64,000 nucleotides of DNA from DASQDN01 sp963833675 (GTDB lineage: Bacteria > Acidobacteriota > Terriglobia > Bryobacterales > Bryobacteraceae): NCBI GenBank assembly GCA_963833675.1, contig CAWHYW010000008.1:39057-103056 (forward strand), in the 5' to 3' direction. The stretch's first letter is position 1. Each line of letters begins with the position of its first letter. The translations under genes were made by a program, and so were the position numbers. Shown here in pieces: positions 31,164 through 41,365 of this stretch. The notes under the pieces were generated by a model that searched no databases, was not told the origin of the DNA, and worked only from the letters and a program-made list of their open reading frames with translations.

Positions 31164-32599
31164 TTATGCTACTCGCTTGCGCATCCACCACCAAGCTAAC
31201 GAGAGTGCCATGGTCAGGTCATCACGCGGGCCCTCGTAACGCATATTGCCGCTTCGCGATCGCCTGGCCCTGAATCCGGTCAGTTCCTTGACGAGCGCTT
31301 CGGAGGCAGGCGCGCCGGCGACGATCTCGAAATCCCATTGCTCCATCAAGATCTGCAGACCGACTACGAGGTCTCGTTTTGGAACGCGGTAGTAGGTCGC
31401 GTCTGAGGTCTCGTCCGATCCTCCGGTGATCTGGGCCGCGATCAAGCGACATGGCAGATGTGCTGCACGAATCAGTTCCACAACCGGAGCGCCGACGCCT
31501 GTAGCATCGATGACAAGGTTGGAGCCCTGCAGACGCGGGTCGGCTACTATTTGGGATATTCGATCGACGACTCCGGCGAAAGGAGTGCCGATGCGTACGC
31601 GCTCGATGTGCCGGAGACGAATGACCTTGCGGCGAATCAACTGGTACGTCGCCGGGTCACGGCGTCCATCCGATTCTTCGGTAAAGTCAAGAATCGCGAT
31701 CGCGGAGTAGTCACGGCGCTGTCCGATGTCGAGACCGATGACCCAATCGGATCGCGGCAAGCTGGGGACATTCGGTCCGATTACCATAGCGGCGGCAACC
31801 TGTGAGAGAGACGGCTACGGATTTGCGCTTCATCAAAGAGCGTTCCTTCACCGCTAACGAAATCGCAGCAGTATTCCTGGCGGTAAACTTCTTCGCCCAA
31901 CGACTCACGTTCCTCCTGAAGAAATTCTTTTGGGATGCGCGGACACTCTTCGGCAGTGGCTTGGACGCGGGTCCAATGGCGATTGCCCGACCACTCGCGG
32001 TAGAAGAAACCGGATTGGCCGTTAGGCGTGCTCATGAGCCAGAGTGAGCCTCCACCGACGGCGAGCATCGGACGCAAGGCGTGGTACATGCGATCGGAGA
32101 CACGGGCAGCTTCGTCGATGATGAGTAGTCCGACTCGGGAGAAACCGCGGATGGTGTCTTCATTTTCGGGAAGGCCCACGATGCGAGAGCCGTTGGGCAG
32201 CAGGATCGAACATTTATTTTCGCCATCGCCGCGGACGCGAATCTCGAGTGTCGCAACGGCCTGGCGGACCTTACGAATGAATTCCCCGCTCTGCCGTAAG
32301 CTGGGGCTGGCGACAACAACGAGGCTATCGGGATGGAAATGCGCGTGGTGCACGGCTTTTATGGCACAGACGGTCGACTTGCCCCATTGGCGTGTGCAAT
32401 TCAGGATTCCGCGCTGCGTATTCGATGAGAGTACAAACTGCTGTTTTTCATCGGGTTCGAAATGGAGGACCTGTCGCGCCCACTCGACTGCGCCGGGTGT
32501 TCGAAGGCGGTGACGCACTTCGGGCGCAGGGCCGGCCGACAATTTGAAATTCTGGGCGAATTTGCTACTGGCGCCCAGTTTGAAGACCTTCCAAGCCAC
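31164..32599 (-). CDS. Terminase large subunit-like protein, ATPase plus nuclease (frameshifted)
   Basis: The N-terminal 270 residues are a packaging-type ATPase: Walker A region NCTRQWGKSTVCA, Walker B LLIIDEAARVSD, coupling motif LWLMSTPNGQ and the linker EEVYRQEYCCDF. After a frame change near 31785 comes an RNase H-like nuclease with acidic residues in IGLDIGQRRDYSA, VIDATGVGAPV and GPRDDLTMALSLAWWW. All main motor and nuclease motifs remain. In phages such a protein cuts and packages DNA, but no portal, capsid, protease or tail gene is nearby. It starts 17 bases after the stop of a basic small-protein gene on the same strand, so the two form a unit. Confidence 0.78.
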
Positions 32600-32615
32600 C
32601 TATTCCTGCTCCGTT

Positions 32616-33320
32616 TTATGCAGCGATCGGGACCGAACAGCTGGCGGGAATTGCCCGCTCGGGTTCGGTTGGTATTTCGATGATTTGCGGGTTGCGGATC
32701 GTGAAGAGGGAGGAGACCGGAGACGGGAGACAGGAGACAGGAGGCTCGGGCTGCACCGCGGCTGTTTGAGGCGTTTGCTCTTGTGGGGACGGCTTTTTGA
32801 TTACTTCCGCTAATGCTGGTGGTTTGTTGAAGCGGTCGCCTTGTAGTTCCTTGAGAGCTTTGAATGCGCTGGTGTACGAACGGCGGGCGGCGGCCTGGTA
32901 GCGCGAGAGAAGATTCCATGCTTCGCGTACGTCTTCGGTTCCGAGCAGCCCGAGCGTTTGCCTGGTCTCGCCGCCGATGAATTCGAATTCGCGGGCGATT
33001 TTTGGGCTCTGCTTCTGCATTTCCAACTCGAGCAACGAGCCTTCCATAACATCCATGCGCTTTTCCCGCCAGGAGGCAGCGATTAGTTTGCGGACCAGGT
33101 CGCGCTCGACACCGTCGATGGGCTGGAATCGGTTGAGATATTCCTGCTCATGGTGGAGGAATTCAACCGGGTCTTCCGTGGACAGGAGGATGATGTGGCT
33201 CCCGGTCAGATTGTGGCGATTGCCGTTGCCCGAGGATCTGGCTTTCCCCTCCCGGGTTTTTGGGCCGTTCGATTTGGCGCCGTTGTTTCTGGATGCTTCG
33301 GATTGCTTCTCAGTACGCAT
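32616..33320 (-). CDS. Basic NGAKSNGPKT-motif protein paired with the terminase
   Basis: An intact gene of about 234 codons from ATG 33320. It begins MRTEKQSEASRNNGAKSNGP and continues with KTREGKARSSGNGNRHNLTG, an arginine/lysine/glycine-rich motif I have seen on many acidobacterial and planctomycete proteins of unknown function. A helical middle follows (FQPIDGVERDLVRKLIAASW, REKRMDVMEGSLLELEMQ), then a Pro/Ser-rich tail encoded in part by a heptanucleotide repeat. No signal peptide. From position it could act as a small-subunit-like DNA-binding partner of the terminase; this is inference only. Confidence 0.55.
   Translation of the reverse strand: MRTEKQSEASRNNGAKSNGPKTREGKARSSGNGNRHNLTGSHIILLSTEDPVEFLHHEQEYLNRFQPIDGVERDLVRKLIAASWREKRMDVMEGSLLELEMQKQSPKIAREFEFIGGETRQTLGLLGTEDVREAWNLLSRYQAAARRSYTSAFKALKELQGDRFNKPPALAEVIKKPSPQEQTPQTAAVQPEPPVSCLPSPVSSLFTIRNPQIIEIPTEPERAIPASCSVPIAA
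32712..32746. repeat. Heptanucleotide tandem repeat inside a coding region
   Basis: Five 7-base units read GGAGACC, GGAGACG, GGAGACA, GGAGACA, GGAGGCT on the plus strand. They lie in the 3' part of the terminase-partner gene. Since 7 is not a multiple of 3, loss or gain of one unit would change the C-terminal frame. Confidence 0.8.
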
Positions 33321-33379
33321 GACTCTATTCCGGTTCGAGAATAGCATGCGTGACGTGGGGTGGATGGTGTAAGTGGCTT

Positions 33380-34045
33380 TGTTTTCAACGAAAGTGGTGC
33401 TGTGAATGGCGGTTGGCGATGGGCGGAATTTGCTGTTTCTTTCGGCTTATTCCTTGCTGAGTTCCTGGGCGAGTCCGATGAGAAGCCCTTCAGGCCCTCG
33501 GATGTAGCAGAGCCGATACGCGTTTTTATACTGGACTACTTCGCCTACGAGCTGCGCGCCGCGCTTGCGGAGGCTCTCAAGCGTCTCGTCGATATCGTCC
33601 ACGGTGAACATGACGCGAAGATAGCCCAGCGCGTTCACGGGGGCATTGCGGTGATCCGCGACGGCAGGAGGCGTGAGGAAGCGCGAGAGCTCGAGCCGGC
33701 TGTAGCCGTCCGGCGTGCGCATCATGGCAATCTCTACCTGCTGATCGCCCAATCCAGTGACACGTCCGGCCCATTCTCCTTCGATCGTGGCCCGACCTCC
33801 AGCTCGAGACCGAGCTCGCGAAAGAACTCGATGGCGCCTCCGAGGTCATCGACGACGATTCCCACGTTGTCCATCCGTTTGAGCGCCATGCGTCCAATCT
33901 ACAAGGTGTCCTCCCGGCTAACAAGGGACACTTCGCTTACTCGGGGCGGATCACGGGCAAATACGATGACCAAAATCAGTAACGGCGACTTTACGTCGAG
34001 CGCGGATTCCAGAATGCTGCGGCGTTTCTCATTCTCTATCCATTA
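33380..34045. repeat. Segmental duplication, copy 1
   Basis: This segment is nearly identical to 41366-42070. Apart from a diverged stretch at 33430-33456, I count by eye only about fifteen substitutions plus one indel in the 580 bases from 33457 onwards. It contains a glyoxalase-like gene and its upstream region. Homology ends just after CGCGGATTCCAGAATGCTG near 34020-34045. Confidence 0.85.
33447..33889 (-). pseudogene. VOC (glyoxalase-like) family protein, duplicate with 1-base deletion
   Basis: The same gene as 41474-41917: MALKRMDNVGIVVDDLG at the start, then AGRVTGLGDQQVEIAMMRTP, and APVNALGYLRVMFTVDDIDE further on. Around 33797 this copy reads GACCTCC where the other reads GACCTTCC, so one T is missing and the first 45 codons fall out of frame. 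The intact part still begins at an internal ATG (33752). The C-terminal residues after LAQEL differ between copies (SKE here). VOC proteins bind a metal and small substrates; no specific activity can be assigned. Confidence 0.75.
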
Positions 34046-34168
34046 ATATGGCGACAAGAGGCTAGTGCGCAGGCAGTTCCGTCCCCAACGCCGGGATGTT
34101 TGGAATTCGCTGTATGAAGCTAATGAACGGGTTTGGATGAGAAAAGAACGCATGTACAATCAGCTTGG

Positions 34169-35549
34169 ATGACACGCAAGACGTTGAGTTCGGATGATGC
34201 GGCTGTGATGGTAACGCGTGATGAGGACCACTTTTTCGATCGGAAGGCGTTGGCCGTAAGCGGGAGAAAAGTACACAAAATCGCAGTTGCGTTCGCTAAT
34301 GCCGATGGTGGCGAATTCGTGATCGGCATTGCAGATGACGAAGATGAACCCAAGCCGAACGAGCGTTGGAACGGCGCAACAAAGGTGGAAGACTTCAATC
34401 CCCACGTGCAGGCGATCAGTGAAATCAAGCCGGCCTTAGCGGCTGAATACTCAATCTTGGAGGCACCCGACAGAACCGGCCTTGTACTGCTAGTGAGAAT
34501 TGAGAAAAGCTCGGAGGTCCACCAAACAGGCGATGGTACCGTTTACGTGAGAAAAGGCGCGCAGTCATTGCCATTGAGAGAACAGCAACGGATAATGGAG
34601 CTTCAGTTTGCTAAAGGAGCAGCGAGTTTCGAGGATCAGGTATTGCCTAGTGTTCCCACAGAGGAAGTATCTGAAGGTACTGAACTTCAAAGATTCCTCA
34701 GTGAGTACTCACCCAAATCCGATGCGTTGGAGTTCGCGTTGAACCAAAACGTTTTGGATCGCAAGACCTGGGAGCCCAGGGTCGCAGGCATTCTTTTATT
34801 TAATACTAATCCAGCAGCGATTCTTCCTCGAAAGTGCTCTGTAAAGATCGTGAGATACGAGACAAAGGAGGATGACCCCGAACGCGATCACCTGAAGTCA
34901 ACCATTACGCTGGAGGGTCCGCTCTATCCGCTTATCCACGACACGGTGCGGAAGGTCACTGAAATCATGTCATCTGTGTCCATTTGGACTACTAGTGGAT
35001 TGAAGGAGCTTCAATATCCACCAGAGGCAATTTGGGAAATCATCGTCAATGCCATTATTCATCGGGACTACTCAATTTCCGATGATGTGCAGGTGCGCAT
35101 CTTTTCGACGGAATTGCCATCGAAGTGATGAGTGGCGACTTCCTGGTACGTAGGCGACACAATATTCTGGATTCCAAGTACTCTCGGAATTCGAAGATCG
35201 TCCGAACCTTGGCCCGTTATCCCAACCCACCGAACAAGGATCTGGGTGAGGGACTCAATACCGCCTTTCAAAGAATGAAAGAGTGGCGGTTGAAGGCACC
35301 TGAGATCGTAGAGGACGGAAACTACGTGCGAGTAACGATCCCACACATTCCACTGGCAGCACCGACAGAAGCTATCCTCGAGTTCCTTAAGACGAATAAA
35401 ACCATCACCAACCGACAGGCCCGCGAAATTACGGGCATTCGGTCTGAGAACCTGGTTAAGGTGGAGTCTACAAACTCCGCGATGAGAACTTGTTGGAGAT
35501 GGTCCCCGGGCTGAAGGGTCCTGCGGCAGCCTGGCGCCTTAAAGGTTGA
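34169..35549 (+). CDS. AlbA_2 (Schlafen-like) / HATPase putative DNA-binding regulator (frameshifted)
   Basis: The N-terminal 130 residues are an AlbA_2 domain: DEDHFFDRKALAVSGRKVHK, IAVAFANADGGEFVIGI and DGTVYVRKGAQSLPL. A linker leads to an ATP-binding HATPase_c_4-type domain with YPPEAIWEIIVNAIIHRDYS, its key Asn and His-Arg-Asp. After a frame change near 35110 the reading continues RNSKIVRTLARYPNPPNKDL and GEGLNTAFQRM. The C-terminus has a winged-helix-like TNRQAREITGIRSENLVKVE; a second missing base near 35466 (GAGTCTAC where GAGTTCTAC is expected) shifts the end, which really reads FYKLRDENLLEMVPGLKGPA and stops at 35549. Such proteins are often regulators near defence or mobile genes; the role here is unknown. 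Confidence 0.72.
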
Positions 35550-35704
35550 AGCGGCCACGAGCGTTACGTCGGCCCAACAAGTTGTCCGTAGATCGGAGCC
35601 TAAGGGTAGGAACATCGACCTCGCGTACGCATATCACTTGTCCAGCTAGGCTGTCCGACTTTGTCGTCAGTCGATGTTCCACGCGGCAAACGGCTCTTAG
35701 CTCA
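35550..35704. other. Intergenic stretch without recognisable content
   Basis: About 155 bases between convergent genes. No coding frame, RNA gene or strong hairpin was seen. Confidence 0.3.
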
Positions 35705-38700
35705 TTACAGTTTCTCGTATTCAGCTCTGCCTTCCTTCAGGATTGGGATGTCGGAGTCGGCATCTTTCCACAGCATCAAGAGATCCCGGTACACCGCTTT
35801 TGCTCTCGCCCTATCTCCTGACATCGCAAAAGTGCGCGCGATTTGTAACTGCGCCGTTACCCGCACGGGATCGGTAAACACGATCCCCGGATGGGCAAGT
35901 ACCTTCTGGAACTCATCAGCCGCTTCGCCATAGCGGTGCGCGCCGAGATAAGCTTCCCCCCGTACGTACGCGGGATAGAGGCTCCCGAATGAGCCAAACC
36001 AACTGCACGTGAAAGCCACATCGTAGGGCTCGGCTGCTTTGAGAAGCTCGATCGCCTCCGAGGAGTTGCCCCCGTTCAGCGCCACCATCGCGCGCACAAC
36101 CGGCAGATAAGCAAACCTGACGCAAGTATCCTCCGGGAAGCGCTTTTCCAGGTCGTCAGCCAGAACTCGCGGCTTCACGGAGTCTCCCGCAGCGGCGAGC
36201 GCAAACGCGGCGCCATACTCGACATCGCGGTTCTTAGATAGCTTCAGCGCTGCCTGTGCTTCCTGCTTCGCTTCGGAGGCATTGCCGAACAGTGCGTCCC
36301 GCACCGCACCGCCCGCTTCGAACATGGCGGCCCTTTCGGGCTGGTGCGTCTGCACCGCCAAATCCCTCGCCCGGCGCATCATCGTTCTGGCTCCTTGCAC
36401 GTGACCCCTGTAGGCCAGTACAAATGCCTCTATATTGGTGATCCAGTCTGCAGCGCCCGTGCTGTTCTTTGCTTGAGCCGCAGCGCTCTCCATTCCCGCC
36501 AGGTCGCCCCTGTAAAACGCAAGGAAGTACGGCTGAATCAGCAGGTCCGGAATCGCCAGTCTCCGTTCAACGGCCTGCCGGACCGTTCTCTCGGCCGCTG
36601 CGTAATCTTCCAGTGCAACATACGCCCACGCGAGGTTAACGAAGTTCGGTGCAAAATCGGGATCGATGTCGATCGCTCGTTTGCAGTCCTCGACGGCCTT
36701 TCGAAAGTTGCCCAGCGACTGGTAAACCACGCACGCGGCGACAAAACCGCCTACGTCGCGCGGATAGACCTTCTGCCATAGCTCAGCAGTCCGTCGTACC
36801 TCTTCCAGGTTTCCGGTTACCTGTGAATAGTAATTCAGCGTAATGAAGAAGCGTTCCGGCTCGCTCGCGCGCTCCCGGAGCTCATAAGCTTTGCGGAGGC
36901 TGGCGGAGGCGAGTTCAGGCTCCCACATATCGCCGTATATCCGTCCCAGTAACGCATATGCCGCCGCGAACCCAGAATCGATCTCAATTGCGCGCTGCAG
37001 AAGCGGCACCGCGCCGTCATTGTTCCCGGAAAGTCCCACTTTCCACGCACTGGCATACAACTTCCAGGCTTCGAGCGATGGTGTACTGCCGGCGAGCGGG
37101 ATCGCGTGTTCCTTGACGCTCGCCATCGATTCGCCCGCTTTGCGCCTGAACCTGCCGGCCAGTTCGCCGAGAGCACTCAGGACGTCCTCTTTCTTCGCGA
37201 CCTGAACCTGCTGGTCTTCAAGCACCTCGCCGGTACGGCAGTTACTCGCAGTCAAACCGAGCACATACTTGCTCCCCAGCCTCGAAATCGACCCCTGCAC
37301 CACGGCGGCGCTGAATGTTCGCTCGCAGACCTCTCGCGCACTGTTCCCACTTAGCGCTGAATCCGGAGGGCGGCCCCATCAGCTGCAGCGTCTGCCGGAT
37401 CCGTTCATCCGGAACGAGACTCAGGAACGGCGACTGCCCAAGCGCTACAGCCAGCCCTCGACGAAGGGTCTGATCGAAGTCGCTGTCGCCGGTGTTGTTG
37501 GCGAAGTCTGCCAAAAGAATCGTATCTTTATTCGTGAGTCTCGGTCCGCGCTGAGAGTAGAGGTAACCTGCAATCCCCATGGCGGCAAGCGCTGCGGTCG
37601 CGAACAGCGCAGTCTGCCAGCGCTTTGAAACCCCCTTCCGGGTCTGCGCGCCAGTGGTCAGACGCGTGAAGTCCGAATCCTGCTTCAACCGTTCCAGATC
37701 AGCCCGAATTTCGGAAGCGTGCTGATATCGCGACTCGCGATCCTTCTCGAGGCATTTGCCGATGATGCGCCCGAGTTCGGCGGGCATGCTCGCGTTCAGT
37801 TGAAGCGGAGGGACAGGGGCGCGATGCAGGATGGAATCAAACAGGTTCTCTTTTGACTTTTCCTCAAACGGCAGCTTTCCGGTTGCCATCTCGTAAAGCA
37901 CAACACCGAAGGAAAACAAGTCCGTGCGCCGGTCCAGCCGCTCGCCGCGGATCTGCTCCGGCGACATGTGCGACACCGTTCCGATTACGGCCCCCGCGGC
38001 GGTCAGTTGCTCGCCAATGGTCCGCGTGGGCATTGCGGCTAAATCGATAACCGAAGGATACTCGGCAGATCCGACTTTCGCTAAGCCAAAGTCGAGGATC
38101 TTGGCGTGCCCACGCCTGGTGACGAACAGGTTCGCTGGTTTGATATCGCGGTGCGTAATCCCCGCGGAATGCGCCGCATCCAGGCCGTCGGTGATCTCGA
38201 TGGCTAACGGGAGCAATGTATCGAGGGGGAGGGGCTGCCCCAGGATGCGATGCTTCAGCGTAGTCCCCTCGAGGAACTCCATAACAATAAATGACCGGTC
38301 TTCGTGCCGCTCAATCTCATAAATGGTGCAGATGTTGGCGTGATTCAGCGAAGACGCGGCCCGCGCTTCCCGCCGAAACCGCTCGATTGCGCCCGCATTC
38401 TGGGCCAGTTCTTCGGGCAGAAACTTCAAGGCTACAGACCTGCCCAGTTCAATGTCCGCTGCCTTATAGACGATGCCCATCCCGCCACCGCCGATCTTTT
38501 CCATGATGCGGTAATGGGAGACGATCGTCCCCGTCGGGAAGCGGCCGTTTTCCTGCCGCCCGGTGCTCTCGTCCCAAATGCCGGCTTGCACCGCGACTTC
38601 GATTGCAGGACTATCGAGAAAACGTTTTGCTTCATGTTCCAGGGTTAGGAGCGAGCGAGCTTCGCGCTCGAGCCCTTCATCACCCGCGCATGCCTCGCGA

Positions 38701-38783
38701 AGAAACGTGTCGCGATCTTCGGGCGCACGCTTCAGTGCCTCGTGAAGGAGTTTATCCAACTGCTTCCACTGTTTTGATTCCAT
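35705..38783 (-). CDS. Ser/Thr protein kinase with C-terminal TolB-like domain and TPRs (frameshifted)
   Basis: From ATG 38783 (MESKQWKQLDKLLHEAL) a short N-terminal helical module precedes an active-looking Hanks kinase: glycine loop EKIGGGGMGIVYKA, VALKFLPEEL, catalytic THRDIKPANL, metal DFGLAK, and the SPEQ and DLFSFGVVLYE region. A membrane helix (ALFATAALAAMGIAGYLYS) leads to a TolB-like part (DTILLADFANNTGDSDFDQT). A frame change near 37300 joins the C-terminal 500 residues, with a long series of TPRs (AVPLLQRAIEIDSGFAAAYA, VEDCKRAIDIDPDFAPNFV). About 1025 residues in all. Its start lies inside the 3' end of an ECF sigma gene. Confidence 0.82.
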
Positions 38784-39357
38784 CGCCCGTCCCACCGCCG
38801 AGTTCGCGATAAAGCCAGAATTTGGCGATGCTCCAGTCGCGCCTGACCGTCGCTGGCGAGACCTTGAGCACTTCGGCCGTCTCTTCGACACTGAGTCCGC
38901 CGAAAAAGCGCATTTCGATAATTTGCACCTTGCGTGGATCCAGACGGGCGAGTACGTTCAGCGCATCGTCGAGCGCGACCAAGTCGCCGGTTCGATCGCC
39001 AGTAACAACGGCAGTGTCGTCGAGAGAGATATGATGTGTACCGGCTCCGCGCTTTACGTTGTGGGTCCGCGCGTGATCGATCAGTATGCGCCTCATTACC
39101 CGTGCTGCAACCGCGAAAAAATGTGCGCGATCCTGCCAATGCATGCGCTTGAAATCCACCAGACGCATGTAGGCTTCATTTACCACGGCAGTGGTCTGGA
39201 GCGTATGGCCGGGCCGCTCACGCTGCATATAGTAATGAGCCAGGCGGCGGAGTTCGTCATAGACGATAGACGCCAAACCATCGAAGGCGCTCTGGTCGCC
39301 GTCGTTCCAGGCGCGTAGGAGGCGGCTCACTTCGTTTCTGTCTAGCTTCCCCGGCAT
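38752..39357 (-). CDS. ECF sigma factor of the acidobacterial TIGR02999 type
   Basis: An intact gene of 201 codons. Region 2: WNDGDQSAFDGLASIVYDEL, RRLAHYYMQRERPGHTLQ and TTAVVNEAYMRLVD. Between regions: DRAHFFAVAARVMRRILIDH. Region 4: VQIIEMRFFGGLSVEETAEV and SPATVRRDWSIAKFWLYREL. This is the sigma group that is usually paired with a Ser/Thr kinase in acidobacteria and planctomycetes. Its last 32 bases overlap the start of the kinase gene, so translation is probably coupled. No anti-sigma gene is seen. Confidence 0.88.
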   Translation of the reverse strand: MPGKLDRNEVSRLLRAWNDGDQSAFDGLASIVYDELRRLAHYYMQRERPGHTLQTTAVVNEAYMRLVDFKRMHWQDRAHFFAVAARVMRRILIDHARTHNVKRGAGTHHISLDDTAVVTGDRTGDLVALDDALNVLARLDPRKVQIIEMRFFGGLSVEETAEVLKVSPATVRRDWSIAKFWLYRELGGGTGDGIKTVEAVG

Positions 39358-39492
39358 AACCGGCCTCAGAATTCTGTGTCAGTTGATTATAACGCCGCGC
39401 CGCTCGCAACAATTTGCCGGCTGTGCTACCGACACCAGTCTACGCGTTAGCAAATCCTGCCAAATTCTCCGCCTGATGGGGTGGAGGAACTT

Positions 39493-40820
39493 ATGAAAGC
39501 AATCGTGAGTTCGATTATCGCGGGCAGCTTGCTCGCGGGGCTTGGTTTGGCACAGCCGCAGGCGCGCTATAACCTGATCGACCTCGGCACGCTGGGCGGC
39601 ACGTACAGCTTCGCCGTCGGCATCAACAACTCCGGCCACGTTGCCGGCGCTGCCGCCACCGTCCAGCAAACGGACGGATGGGCGGCAACCGCCGCGATGT
39701 GGAGGAGGGAGAAAGGCAAACTCGGTATTACCAAACTGGGCGTGCTGGGGCCACTGCTCTCTCCTGCGTGTCCGACGTGCAATAGCGGCGCGCGGGGCCA
39801 TTAACTCGCTCGGCGAGGTGGCGATGGGGTCCGAGATTGCCACGCTCGATCCGAATGGCGAAGATTTTGGCCAGTGGCAGCCTTTTACACCCGCTCACCG
39901 CGTCACGGTCGGGGCGATTTGGAGAAATGGAGTGATGACCCCGCTCGAGAACCTGCCGGGCGGCAATAACAACGGCGCTTTCTGGATTAACAATCTGGGC
40001 GAGGTCAGCGGAGTTGCGGAGAATGGTAAATTCGATGCGACCTGCAACACTGGCACGCCCTTTCAGGTGCAGCGTTTTCAGCCTGTAGTGTGGGGCCCGA
40101 ACGGCGATATCAGGAGAAAGCTCCCTCCGCTGAAGCCCGACTGGGTCGCATACGGCTTCACCATCAACGATCACAGCGAAGTCGTCGGCGCTTCGGGTCC
40201 GTGCTCGACCGTCGGCCTGCCGCCCTTCGCTATCAACTTCACCACAGAATCGCGCGCGGTCTTCTGGAAAAAGATGGCTCCGCCAGAGACTGGGAGGGCT
40301 GGGAGGCGCGTGGAATATTGCCAGCAGTATTAATAGCCATGGGCAGGTCGTTGGGGGAGGACCATTGCCGGAAGGGGGACCGCCTCACGTGTGGGTGTGG
40401 ACCAGAAAAACCGGCATCGCGGGGGACTATGGCGCGTTTCGGGTGGCAGGAACCCCGGTCGCTACGGTGGCCCCGTGCTGCCATACAATCAATGATCGTG
40501 GCGAGATCGTCGGCTTTTCTGTAGAGCCCGATAACCCGTACGTTTCGCGCGCGCTGGTATGGCAAGGTAAAGAGCCGAAGGAACTCTACGAATTCGTCAG
40601 CGATCCTGGGCCTTTTGTATATCTGACCGGCGCTTTCTCCATCAACGATGCCGGAGAGATCGCTTGCCAAGGCGTGACCACGACTGGAGAGTTCCACGCG
40701 TGCCTGGCGGTACCGAGTAACGGCGTTTCGACGTCTGTGCGGCGCCCAGTCAGCCCGGCACCTCTTCCCGAACATACCCGAGAATTGCTTCGCCGCCGGT
40801 TCGGAATTCGCACGCGCTAA
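39493..40820 (+). CDS. HAF-repeat secreted protein (frameshifted)
   Basis: GGAGG at 39483-39487 and the correct spacing fix the start at ATG 39493. A signal peptide (MKAIVSSIIAGSLLAGLGLA) is followed by repeats of the HAF type: NLIDLGTLGGTYSFAVGINN, SGHVAGAA, GAFWINNLGEVSGVAENG, GFTINDHSEVVGASG, HTINDRGEIVGFSVEPDN and AFSINDAGEIACQG. Frame changes lie near 39785 and 40275; across the second the reading is LGGLGGAWNIASSINSHGQV, again a repeat unit. HAF repeats form an extracellular propeller-like fold; the function is unknown. Confidence 0.78.
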
Positions 40821-41365
40821 ATGCGAGAATTGGAGCCCGAGATGAGGGCCTTTCAACGAACGCTCGCTGGTTTTGCAGTGCACATGTGGAGTACAAGGCC
40901 GCAATGCCGGCGAGCGTGCGCGAGTCGTGAGGACATGGCTCGCCAATGCTCGCCAGCGTGACGTAATCCACTTTGACGATTTGTCGGCTATGGTGAGATT
41001 CGCCCGACAGCCGGACTAATATTGCGTCCCCGGAAATCGGCTTCTGCCAAGCGAAAGCTACCTGGCCGGAAACGCCCTCTACTGAGATGTGCGACGGGAG
41101 AGTTAACCAAGAGAGGAGGAACATGATCCAGATTGGTCCAGCCATCAGTGCTATCTGACCCGTTCAATGCAACCAGTGAACCACATATTAACTTCGAAGA
41201 TGGACACGGAATGAGTACGCCATCGATTTCCCGTCCGGCGTAATCTGGATACTTGCCGGCTGTCACGCTAGGATCGCCGAGCGGCATCTCCCTCCATCTC
41301 TCCATGTAGCCAGTGCTGATATCCATGCGTAAGACTCGAGGCGGACGTTTTCCGAGCTTTTGTCA
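40821..41365. other. Gene-poor stretch with a relic of a repeated sequence
   Basis: About 545 bases with no gene I can support. The minus-strand frames here (for example MDISTGYMERWREMPLGDPS followed by GKYPDYAGREIDGVLIPCPS) look like the remnant of an open frame, but without a recognisable domain. The part 41110-41320 is repeated at 48318-48530. The rest shows no coding periodicity that I could follow. Confidence 0.4.
41110..41320. repeat. Dispersed repeat family B, copy 1
   Basis: From AGAGAGGAGGAACATGATCC to about ATGTAGCCAGTGCTGAT this resembles 48318-48530 closely, with scattered substitutions and small indels. In the minus direction both carry MPLGDPxVT and WTNLDHVPPL. In the other copy a HicB-like gene follows directly; here unrelated sequence follows. 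Confidence 0.75.

Noticed and set aside
32712..32746. CRISPR-like array
   Set aside because: Units are 7 bases without spacers; this is a simple tandem repeat.
31164..33320. Prophage
   Set aside because: Only the terminase-like gene and one partner are present; there is no portal, capsid, tail, lysis or regulatory gene on either side.
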